From Aphelocoma coerulescens (Eukaryota > Chordata > Aves > Passeriformes > Corvidae), in the NCBI RefSeq assembly GCF_041296385.1, contig NC_091014.1:51354078-51418077 (forward strand): a stretch of 64,000 nucleotides of DNA, in the 5' to 3' direction. This document shows, in pieces, positions 54,166 through 64,000 of this stretch (positions are counted from its first letter, which is position 1; every line of letters starts with the position of its first letter). The position numbers and the translations under genes are program-made. Under the pieces are notes generated by a model. It saw nothing but the letters and a program-made list of their open reading frames with translations. It did no database searches and was not told the origin of the DNA.

Positions 54166-56360
54166 AGAGATTATTGCATATACATGTGGCAAAGGGTTAC
54201 AGTGGCACCTCTCACTGTGTGACATGGGCAAGTCAGCTGAGAGAAAGCCCCAGACAAGAGTTCTCATCCAGAATACAATGAAGGTGAGGGCAGTCTTCTC
54301 TTGTGGCTGCATGTTGTTGTCACATTAGTACACTGAGCACAATCCTCTGGGATCCCCTGTCCAAAGAGTTAGGTTGGCAACCCCAGTAAAGGTCAGATGG
54401 CTGCTATCACCCTCATCAGCCACACCAGCTCAGAAAATGGTAGGAAGCATTCTAACTACAGCCTGGGCTTAATAAAGATCTCCAGATATTCCAATATCTG
54501 ATTTGCATAAGAGGACAAGGTCTCTCCAAGAAGCTGTCATTGTTTCAATGTAAGAATTCCCTCCAGTGGCAAGGGAGTAGGGTCTGGTGGAGAAGAGCCA
54601 GAATATTTTTCTGCAGGCTCATGAATCATACAAATGCACTCCAAAATTCAAGCAAAGTCAGGAACTGCTTCAGCAAGAGGCAAAGAGAGTGAACAGCTTA
54701 TAATGACATAACATACAGTGGTTAGGAAGAGACACCCAGTATGTTCTCTTCAGTCAGAGCTAGACTAGCTTATGCATGTCCACAAGATCTACGTAGAAGG
54801 CTCTTTCATAAAGATTTTTCTGTTTATCCTCTGATAATGAAGGCTTTGTGTGGCACTTGAATCTGCCCTTCTCCTTAGGAGTCAGTGTAAGATTAACATG
54901 GCCATAATTAGCCACAAATACATGCCGTTAGATCCTGGACAACTGTGAGAAGTCAGGCCAAATCCTGGCAGTGGGTGCAGCATAGGTGCACAAATAAAGC
55001 CATCTGGTTGTCTGATTGAATCAGGGTCATAAACAGACCCATCAGATGTGACCTAGATCAGGTATCTAAGGGACATTCACTTGGGAGTGGGATATCCATA
55101 AAATATGTATTCTTTGATGCAAGTCTGCTGTCTAATGAGAAGTAAGGCATTCAGCAAATTATGGTCTCTTAGAGACATGTCCAGAAAGAACACTTTAAAA
55201 ATAAGAGGGAAAATGCATGTACAGACTCCCGTTCTAATTTCAGCCATGTGTGCTTGAATCCAGAACAGTCCCTCTGCCCTAAGAGAAGCTATATTATTCT
55301 AAAAACTGGTTCTATGGGAACAGAATCAGTCACTTACTCTGAGTAGGTTTAAACAAACTTCTATGCCATTTCTCCCCAGGGACAATGAGTCATAAATCCC
55401 CATGTACACAGCAAAATTAGCAAAACAAGACTGATTGGCAAAAACAATCCAATCTTGTCTCACTGTAAAAGGAGTCGGTGGAATAAAAAGTCATTTCCTC
55501 CCTGGACACACAGGCAAGATGCCAGAACTCCACACACAGAGCAGAACCTAACCAAAGGCAGTAACTTCTACCCCATGGAGGCCAGCATACATGTGCATGC
55601 ATGTGTAAGTGATCAGAAAGGCTTGCTTAGGTGGGCACCAGACAACACAAGGAAGAAACTGTCTCAAACAATCTAGTCATCTTTCCAAAGGCAGGGGAGG
55701 CCCTTCAGAGAAGGCTTGGGTTTGTACAACTGCAGTTTTCTGCAGTTCCTCTCCTATTTTTAAAGAGCCTTCTTTAAGGAGGTTTTTATTCTCTAAGATA
55801 GTGAAATTTAAAAAATCGAAGTCCTTCCTTCTGCTAAGCAATATAACAGATAGGATAACATGATTCACATTGATTCTTCATGGGGTGGTCAGTACCGCAT
55901 GAAACGTTACTAAAAGCCAAGAATACTGATCAGTATTTTCAGTCCTCTTCTTCCTCTCCCCTGTTCCTTCTGCCACTGGGACATTGAAGCACACAAAGAG
56001 ACGACAGTGAATATTTCTTTTAATGCACAGAAAGACTTGAGATCAGGCCTGAAGGCTGCATCATCATCAAATGCTACAGCCTCTTGAGCGTCTCTGTGGT
56101 GCTCATCAGCTCTCCAAAGGTGCAGACTTAGGAGGTGACAAGTGCCCCCATAAGAGCTTTTGTTCGCAGCCATCCACAACAGCCCTCACATGCCAACTGC
56201 CTGCTCGTACTAAAGGTTCATGGTAGAAGCTTGCGGAAATTATGTCCTCACTGGGCCAGGCTTGAAGTTTTTGCTAATCAGCTTGTCCATAACCTGGGTT
56301 TTCTCTCCTATGAAATAAGTGGCTTTTTGTGAAACACTCTTCAGGTTTGTCTTGCTCATC
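54166..56360. other. Intronic stretch without recognisable features
   Basis: About 2.2 kb with no repeat or coding signal I can name. Confidence 0.55.
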
Positions 56361-56690
56361 TAGTCACAGAAATGTAGGCTGGCAGAGCACCACAAGAGAT
56401 CACTTACTGCATCCACCAGCTTGGAGGCAGGACAAGATAGACTGAGATCCTGCATTGTTGGTTATTTTTCTCTGTGTCCTCCAGCAAATGAACCTCTACC
56501 AGCAAATGAGCCTCACCATGTCTCACCATGCCAATAATTAGACGGCTCCCTACATATCTAACTGAAATCTTTCTGCTTGAAAATTTAGCCAGACAACTTC
56601 TTTCTCCCTACTGGGGCATGAAAAGCAGCTGACCACTATGTCCTTTTTTCAACAATCATTTAGGTGTCCAAAGATTTATCTTGCTCTCTT
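56361..56690 (-). mobile_element. Ancient CR1-type LINE fragment
   Basis: The plus strand begins tagtcacagaaatgtaggct and continues with 'gaggcaggacaagatag', 'atatctaactgaaatctttc' and 'tgtccttttttcaacaatc'. This is the order seen in reverse-complemented 3' ends of old reptilian CR1 copies. It includes a local 18-base tandem duplication (ccagcaaatgaacctcta, then ccagcaaatgagcctcac) at 56481-56516. It is strongly diverged and sense with GRIN2B. Confidence 0.65.
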
Positions 56691-58689
56691 TCATAATTTT
56701 TTCAGATAAGGGAAATCTTCATTTTTAATTTTTCTCTTCTAAATCATTCTTTCCTTCCTATATCTCCCTCCCACATCCCAGGGGAATGCTTCCCAGGCAT
56801 GCATGGGCATAATGGTGCTCTGTCCCAAGCTGGAAACAGGGTCACAGAAGTTCACAAACTCATCTTATGCAGACTGTGATCAAGGCTGAACACATCTCTG
56901 GAAAGCCCATGTGGCAGAGAGTAGTGGCACTATTTTCCACCCTGTTGCAGCATTAGGAAGTCCTGGAAGTCCACAGTCACTAAGGCAGCTGACAGGATGT
57001 CACAGCAAATGGCCCCATTCCTAGGGAGCACTAATGTGTGCAATGCTGTAAGGGTACAGGCAAAGAGCAGCCTGCCCAAGAATTTGTAATCATGGCCACA
57101 CTGATGGCTGGAGGAAGCAGAACAGACCCTGCTAGAGTTGAAGAGTTCAAAAGTCAATGCTGATAATTATAGCACCAGCAGCAGACAAACATTTTATCTG
57201 CTAAGCTGGGTGAAGGTTGATAGGGGCAGAGGATTAGCACATGCTGCAGGGAGAATGAATCTTTCAACTTAAGTTTCCCATCTGTCCTCTAAGATGGCTT
57301 GTAGTGGCACCCCGACCAAAACCATCACCTGGGGCTTTGCTTGTCCAGACAGGAAGAGGACTTAATGGGGAGTGCCTGGTAAGAGATGGAGGGAGCTTGC
57401 AAATCAAAGGGCTCTGTGGGGTGGCACAAGAAGTTGGTGTCATGAGCCTCATGGCAAGGTGCTCTGAATCCCCAGTGACACGCCTAAGAGAAGAGGCAGA
57501 GAAGCATCAGCAAAATGGAGAGGCTGAGCACAACGTAGTGATAGAAGTGATGCAAAACTCACTAGTAATTAAAGTAGAGAAAGAATCTGAAAGAGGGCCT
57601 CAGAGTTCATAACATTTGTGTCATGCCCAGGTTTGCTGGGGGAAAGGGAGGAAGCAGATGGGAGGAGCTGGGAGCTAAAGGGACAGGACTGCTGGGGGGG
57701 GTGGGGCTAGTGGGGTAGGACTCAGTAGAGAAGGAGGATGTGAAAAAGAGCTGGAGATAGCAGCACTTGCTAGCTCTCACAAAGGGATCATGAACCCAGA
57801 ATTAAGTCCTCATCATATGTGGGATCATAGGAGAGCAGAAGAGAAAGGCAAATAGTGAAGAAAAATACTGGGTGAAAACTCTTCCCACACAAAATATCAC
57901 AACCCAATGACACAAAACCTAGTGTAGTACTGAGCCTCTGTCTCACTTTGCAAGAATCTGGCTCCCACTCATCACTGCACTGAGGTATGGCCCTTCATGG
58001 GAGCATAAGAGCAGACCTCCTTCACCACCTCCATCTGCATACCTGCACCTCTATGATAAATACAACAGGGGCATCTAGGCATCAAAACACACCTAGGCTA
58101 TCTGGCCAGTGAAGCAAAGAGCTTTACTAACCAGCTGATGAAAAGGTAGTGAGGAAAGGCATGCAGCCTTCTGCCCCCAAGTAGCAGAGTACAGAGAAGT
58201 GAATGAAATTCAGCACATTTGCTTATCATGATGAATCATCACTCATGGTTAAGACAAACAGGGGAGCTCAAGCTACTGCCCCCTTGTAGAAAGTGGTTTC
58301 TCTTGTTCTTTCATGATTGTCAGCCCTACAAGGCTTCAGTTTGTCTGAAGCACTCATGAGAAGATTTATCATCATCAGAGTCTGGGGCAGCTGCAGCTCC
58401 TCTGGAAAATTAATTCCTGTTCTGAAATAACGGGTGAGGTTTGAAGATATTTATTCCCAAATTGGGACAAAAAAATCAAAATCACAAAAGATTTCACAGA
58501 CCTGAAATCCTGAAACAGTTCAGTCACTGTCTGGATCTTTGCTGCTCAGAAAATGGAAGACTTCACACCTATTTTAAAACATATCTTTTTATATATCTCT
58601 ACTCCATGAGACATACCCTCAAAATCAATTTGCCATCTTTCAAGAATTGAATGCACCAAGCTGTACAGAGATGCAAACCGTGTTACTAA
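56691..58689. other. Intronic stretch with a G-rich motif
   Basis: About 2 kb with no transposon I can name. A potential G-quadruplex lies at 57694-57715. Short frames such as 57304-57612 have no recognised product. Confidence 0.55.
57694..57715 (+). other. Potential G-quadruplex motif
   Basis: G8, then T, G4, CTAGT and G4 fit the pattern of four G runs with short loops. On the GRIN2B template logic the G-rich strand is the non-transcript-like (plus) strand, so the transcript carries the C-rich form. Confidence 0.55.
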
Positions 58690-59135
58690 ATCCAGAGGAG
58701 GCTAACAGAAATGATCAGAAGACTAGAAAACATGACCTACCAAGAGGGACTGAACAAATCCTTGTTAACCTACACCGGAGATGACTGGGAGACAACATGA
58801 TAGAAGCCTTCAAACCCACATAGGGAAGATAAGAAGTGGCAGAGAATAAACAATTCCCTATGTCCATTAGGGAGACATGAAGTATTAATGGACTTAAACT
58901 GCAGCCAGGGAAATCTAGGTTAGACATTAGAAAAACTTAGTAGGGTAAGGAGAAAGAAGCCATAGAAGAGATTGACTCAGGTTTTCATGGGATTTCTAGC
59001 ATCGAAGGTCTCCCAGAATAGGTGAGACAAACATCTGTCAGGAACAATTTCAGTCTAGCTGAACCCTCTCTTGGGGACAGGGAAGGACTAGATGACCTCT
59101 CGATGTTCCTTCCAGGCATAGTATCTGATTATGGA
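58690..59135 (+). mobile_element. Old CR1/L3-type LINE fragment, plus strand
   Basis: In plus orientation one sees 'gaggaggctaacagaaatga', 'tcagaagactagaaaac', 'atgatagaagccttcaaa', 'ttagacattagaaaaac' and the 3' tail 'ggactagatgacctctcg' with 'atgttccttccaggc'. These are the standard ordered segments at the end of CR1 ORF2 and the 3' UTR. It is degraded and antisense to GRIN2B. Confidence 0.78.
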
Positions 59136-61587
59136 TAAAGGTGTGTAGTTAAAGACTGAGCTATAGTGAATGCAACTGGACCAAATCAGTGTTTCGCATG
59201 CAGCCCTTCATCTCATGTCTCCTACTGCCTGAGTGTTTGCCTAAAAGTTGCCAGGATGAAGCACCTTGCTATTTACATAAAATTAGTGAGAATTTGGATG
59301 ATGTTCCAAAGCAATGCACTTATAAAGGTACTAGAATTATGTGCTAAAAATATTTTAATAATTTTTTGTATTGTGGCTTGTATTGTGGCATTGCCTGGGA
59401 GCTGTTGTTAAGGGCCAACACTTTTGCCTGACTCTGCAAACATGGAACAAAACTATGATCTTTGTCACAAAGATCTCTGCTTCACACTTATATTTTAATG
59501 TTTGCATTTCTGCTGAATGGAAAAAAAAAATAAGAAAAAGAGCATGAGATTCCAAGTACAAAAGGTTTTGGTCTGTCATCAGAACATGTTGGAGATTACC
59601 TTGGTGTCTTCCAGGAAGAACCTGCCAGTGTAAAATTCAACCAGTTCAGAGTTTGATTGTAATAATCTGATCTCTCTGAGCAAGACATCCACTTCAAGAT
59701 AAAACATATGTGTCCAGGAAGCACTACATGTTTTTCTTAGCACTAATACCACAGTTCATCGTAGCCTCATTTCAGTCCATCCCCAACTCCTATGAAATGA
59801 AGAGTTGTTTTGGTTTAATGGATACCAAGTAGTCCCCACAGACAGCAAGGCTCAAGCAGGTCCCAGGTCTAATCCCAACAGCTGTGATCACCAGGATCCC
59901 TTCCACTAATCGTCTGGCTCATCTGAGAGACCACAAATACACTCTCAGAGGCTGAACAACCCTTCTTACCACTGATGGAAGCCACTGAGCCTTCACTGAG
60001 GGTGCGACATGTGAAGCATGTGACAGGCAAGATAAAAACAGGACTGTGTTTAGCTGTGCCTCCCCAGGGACTGCAAAGCATTCCAGCAACAGATTCCCAC
60101 AGCGAGCCCAGCTAATAATCCCTAGGAGGATTCATGCTGCTACTGCCTCATTTTCCTTCTCTGACAAAGGAATTTTCCCCCGTGAGAACAAATTTGGTGC
60201 CACCTAGGAACAAAACCTCCCGGACTTTTCCTGGTAAGTATAAATGAAGTTGAGCGACGGACCGAGCCTGACGTGAGGTCTCTGCAGCCTGAGCTTTGCA
60301 TGTCCACGCCCTGTGCAGTATCTAGACAGCCTGCCTTCAACTATGTCCAAGAGCTGTCCACACATGCTATGCTATGCCATGCCATGCCATTTGTTTCCTC
60401 ACACTCCTGACCCACTGAGACCTCCTCCAGCTCTAACAGACCATACACCCTCATCTGGTCTTCAAAGGGCCAAGACCATGAGGTAGACAGGTCCTTCTGG
60501 AAACCAGGCACAAGCTGGGGCCTTTTACCTTCTTCCCAAACTCCTGCAACTACTGGGAGACCCTAGGGCCTGCCAAGCACTAATGTGATTGCTCTTCTGT
60601 CTCATCCACAAGTTGTTCCTACAGCTCTCTCCTGAATACACTTCTCCTGACAGCTCCCCATTTCATTCTCATTTCCCCATTAATTTCTTCCCCGCTTTCA
60701 CCAAGCAGGCCACTTGCAAGTCCATGCAGGGAACAAGCAGGCAAGGAGAGAAAGCTTTGTGCATCGTGGGACAAAGGGACATTTTTCTAAGCCATACACA
60801 TGATCACATCCAGACCAACTTCTGCTTCAAATCTATTGATTGTTCTGATGAATTCTCCTTCCTTTGCTCTGACTTCTCACCCCCATAACTTTTTTATATC
60901 TCATTTTCTTAGCCCTTAAACTACCCCCTCTGCTTCAGTTGAAACCCTTTGGGAATGCTTGTTCTGAGCCTGGACCACTGACATTTGTGTGGGAGGTGAA
61001 ATGAACCAAAACTTCCCACTAACTCAGAAATTCACACCATTTCTAAAATGGTGCTTTGGGTTACATGCAAATTATTCCAAAATATGCAAATTTGGATCTT
61101 TGAACAACTCAATATGATCTCACGTTTACATCCTGCTTAATGCACCATTCAATTGCAAGGGACCCTGGCCAGATATATGAGGCACAATTAACTCTGGCAT
61201 AAATTACTAAGTGTGGCTGTAGCTCAATCACAGCCACTTAGCATACAGAACTTCACTGCCACCATACATACAGAGAAATATTTTTGTCCCAGCCATTGAA
61301 ACTCATGGCACAGAGGAGGTCTCTTCTCTGAAAGGCTGGAAAACTTATGTTCAGAGCTGCAGAAAGGAAGCTGATGAATTTTTTATGCATGCTAATGGAA
61401 GACTGTAATGGCATCCTGCATGGAGAAGACAGCAGCCTGGGCACTGGAGATACCAGTGGTCTGGGATACAAGAAGCAGATTGCCAGCCCTTGACAAGAAG
61501 TACAGAAAGGCAGGGGGGATCATTTGCCTGAAGCCTTCCCCCATCTTCTTCCCTGATGCAGTTTGAGAATTACCAAACATATCCTAC
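59136..61587. other. Intronic stretch up to coding exon 3
   Basis: About 2.5 kb without recognisable transposon. A short pentamer repeat lies at 60363-60390. Confidence 0.55.
60363..60390. repeat. Short pentanucleotide repeat
   Basis: Five tandem units alternating ctatg and ccatg (catgctatgctatgccatgc). A minor microsatellite. Confidence 0.8.
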
Positions 61588-61702
61588 CCTCTCCCACTTC
61601 CTCTCCTTGGTCAAAAGGATGATCACCAGCTTGGGATGCATCTGGTATCCGTCCTCACTGAACGACAAATTCCTGCCTTCAAAGGTGACATTGATCAGGT
61701 AC
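61588..61702 (-). CDS. GRIN2B: GRIN2B coding exon 3: C-terminal part of the amino-terminal domain
   Basis: This 115-base exon encodes 38 residues starting [11 protein letters not shown] and ending [10 protein letters not shown]. It is the last stretch of the amino-terminal domain and the approach to the linker into the ligand-binding domain. Two N-glycosylation sequons are visible, NVT and NLS, matching known GluN2B sites near residues 341 and 348. The acceptor reads ctcctgcag with one base completing an Arg codon; the donor is AGG followed by gtagga. The next exon begins exactly at the expected Val of ERVGKW. Mammalian GluN2B, as I recall it, has Asn where this sequence has Thr in LLTKERKW. 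The ifenprodil-site residues are in earlier exons not present here. Confidence 0.95.
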
Positions 61703-64000
61703 CTGCAGGAGAGAGAAGAGAGCAAGGAGAACATTAATGCTTGGAAACCAAACCCAAAACGAGAGCCTGCCTTCCCTCTTCAGTTCACATCAGGAGGGTA
61801 GGAGCACAGTGCAAACAATGGAAAATCTAAGAGGAAGGGAGTTAGAAAAACAGGACAATTACTCCAGGAATGGAGACAATCAGGCAAGGCAGGGCAAATG
61901 CCCCCATTTTGTGACTGAGACAGGGAAGTGATGTACTGGGTTGACTCTCAATGAAATCCTGAAAGCACGTCTAAGAGTCACACACATATATACCCACAGT
62001 CCCTGGTTTTCCCCTGCCTCAAAGGGCAGAGGGATCCATAGCAATCAGCTGTGTAAACACACTCCACAGCCTACACTTTGCTCAGTCTCCAAAGGAGATT
62101 TTGCATGCCATTGGAGAACAGTGATGACCTACAGGTGAAGCAAAGGAGACAGCCTCCCCCCGGCCCAAATATTGAGGTAATGACTAGGGAAGCAGTGGAG
62201 AGAAGAGGCAGGAGCAGCACACCTTCAAGAAGCTGTATCCCTATCAAAGCCAGCACACCTGATGGGACCCAGAATGATCCCATGAAGGAGTTTAGGAATA
62301 GGAATAATGATGTGGAAAGAGCCCAGTGAAAGTCCTTTTTCTTAGGGACAGAGTCGAGCCTTACACCCAGTAAGATCAAACTAAAGGGTGATCAGCCCTG
62401 CAGCCAACATCAGCAATTCTCTTTGTCTGGAAAAGCCCCATCACTTCTGCAGAAGGCACTCCCTGCTGGGGCATCTCATGTCAGCTGTACAAATGGACAG
62501 TTAAACAGTCCAGGCTTCAATCTCATTTATCCTAAAGCCTCCTTACTCAGCTGTGGAAAAGGGAAGAGCTTTAAGTGGACTGAGATTACAGCTACACTCA
62601 ATTTCAAGGCCTTGCTGCATTGTGAGAACATGTTAAAATGGTGTTGCTCTAAATAAGAATCAGGTCTATTGTTTTCTTAACTGTCAGACCATCTAGAAAT
62701 ACACTGTAGGGAAGAGGAGGTAAATACACATTTCACAGTTCAGTGGTTTATATGACATCTCTGTGGCACTCTGACAGTTTCCCCTGTTCATATATTTCAC
62801 TTCAATTCACAATCCTGTTGCATGAAGTAGATTTTACCTTTGTAAATCTGCTCTGGCACCAGTAGCGTCACATCACCACGAGAGGCAGAGGTGACCAAGC
62901 TGCCTGCAGGGCTAGCCCCTGGACTCTGCACTCCCCTACTTTGCACAGTTCTATAAATTACACAAGCAACATTTCTATTACAGACATGAGAGGTTCTTCT
63001 GCTCTATTACACCATGACATCAGGAAACATTTCCTAATATTCAGCTTCAATTTATCCCTTCTGAACTCAATTTGAACCAATTTCAAGAAAATAAATAAGA
63101 GAAAAAAAAAGTTCTTTCAGTGGGTTCACGCTTTCCTACTATCTGCACAAAGAGACCTCCCTGCTAATCTAATGAAAGCATTGTATCAGGGAAACTTCTT
63201 CAAACAAATGAAAAAGCAGGTCTTGATTTTAGTTTCTTCCTTTTTCAAACTTTTTTGTTCTAAGTTCATTAATCAACCAAATTATCTCCTAACTCTCCAT
63301 TGCCAAGTGCAATCAGCAATTATGTTTATTTCTAAAGGAAATTCCACACTTGCGCCATGTTGTGACCTTCAAGGGACATGTTCAGCATTGGAAACACAGC
63401 CATAAGGGAGCCCAGCATGAAACATCTGCAACAGGACAATTTTCAAAGGCAGACTATTGGTTATTTTCCAAAAACCAAAGCCATTTGGAACCCAAATATT
63501 GAGAGAACCCCAAAACATCCTCCACCTGGAAAATCTTAGCCATGCTATTGTTTGTAATGGCATAAAACATCCCATGTCAGGACCACACATGCTCTTTTTC
63601 TGGCACTTTTTTCCCAGCTGTGTGAATTTTTCTGGTACTGAAGAATGTCAGGCAAGGACCATTGCCAGGTATATGCACCCTACAAGACTTAGTTAAGGCT
63701 CTGGTTGTGGGAGGGATCTTCCAGTGGACCAAGATCATAAGTTCATGACTTCTCTGCACCAGCCACCTGAGGAAAGACAAAGAAAGGCTCCAAGAAGATG
63801 AGGATGCCATTAGCGTGATGGGAGTTGCAGCTTTATATGTCAGTAATGAGTAAGTAATGCCAATATCTAATTAAACAAACACCAATATTAAACATTTCTC
63901 AACCCTTTCCCCTCACACCCAAGAATGATTCCACTACAGGAATCTCCCTTGCACAGCCTGACAAGAAGAATTCACAGAAATCAGCAACAGATATGAGACA
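61703..64000 (-). other. Intron before coding exon 3 (partial), no exon seen
   Basis: I looked on the minus strand for the preceding large amino-terminal-domain exon, expected to end near YQSNMLNR, and it is not present. Apart from a probable CR1 remnant at 63015-63086, nothing is recognisable. Confidence 0.8.
63015..63086 (-). mobile_element. Probable CR1 remnant
   Basis: The stretch 'catttcctaatattcagctt' followed by caatttatccc and 'ctcaatttgaaccaattt' resembles a reverse-complemented CR1 3' segment. It is only about 70 bases and degraded. Confidence 0.42.

Larger units (their letters stand above)
17112..61587 (-). other. 44.5 kb intron between coding exons 3 and 4
   Basis: This intron separates the last amino-terminal-domain exon from the S1 exons. 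It accounts for about 70 percent of the window. It contains the named CR1 copies, a solo LTR, the 178 bp duplication, a long A run and simple repeats, each listed separately. I found no GluN2-like alternative exon on the minus strand and no convincing gene on the plus strand. The longest open frame, 182 codons at 42520-43068, has no recognisable motifs. Confidence 0.85.

Overview
The window reads as vertebrate nuclear DNA, and most likely as bird DNA. Coding sequence occurs only as short exons separated by long introns. The dominant repeats are CR1-type LINEs, some still showing the CR1 3' end. One solo endogenous-retrovirus LTR belongs to a family I associate with songbirds and related birds; placing the species among passerines rests on that LTR alone and is tentative.

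The only gene I can support is GRIN2B, which encodes the GluN2B subunit of the NMDA receptor. It lies on the minus strand, so transcription runs from high to low coordinates. Six internal coding exons are present. By exon size and protein content they correspond to coding exons 3 to 8, with the ATG exon counted as 1. They lie at 61588-61702, 16903-17111, 16413-16584, 15590-15743, 13929-14054 and 10863-11092. All junctions are GT-AG and the reading phase is continuous over 1006 coding bases. Together they encode the end of the amino-terminal domain, the S1 half of the glutamate-binding domain, M1, the M2 pore loop and M3. The start codon, most of the amino-terminal domain, the S2 half, M4 and the C-terminal tail lie outside the window. 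GluN2B rather than GluN2A, 2C or 2D is indicated by the segments [44 protein letters not shown] and [14 protein letters not shown].

Layout: 1-10862 is the start of the intron after the M3 exon and carries one well-preserved CR1 copy. 10863-17111 is a compact cluster of five exons. 17112-61587 is a single 44.5 kb intron holding several CR1 copies of different ages, the antisense solo LTR, a 178 bp direct duplication, a 39-base A run and simple repeats. 61588-61702 is the isolated amino-terminal-domain exon. 61703-64000 is part of the preceding intron.

I saw no second gene, structural RNA gene, CRISPR array or exotic system. The other open reading frames, up to 182 codons, look like chance. 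The observations most worth checking are a S1-domain loop two residues longer than I recall for mammals, the recent-looking 178 bp duplication, and a few AT-rich intronic stretches that could be conserved enhancers. Repeat families and mammalian comparisons are from memory, with no database search.
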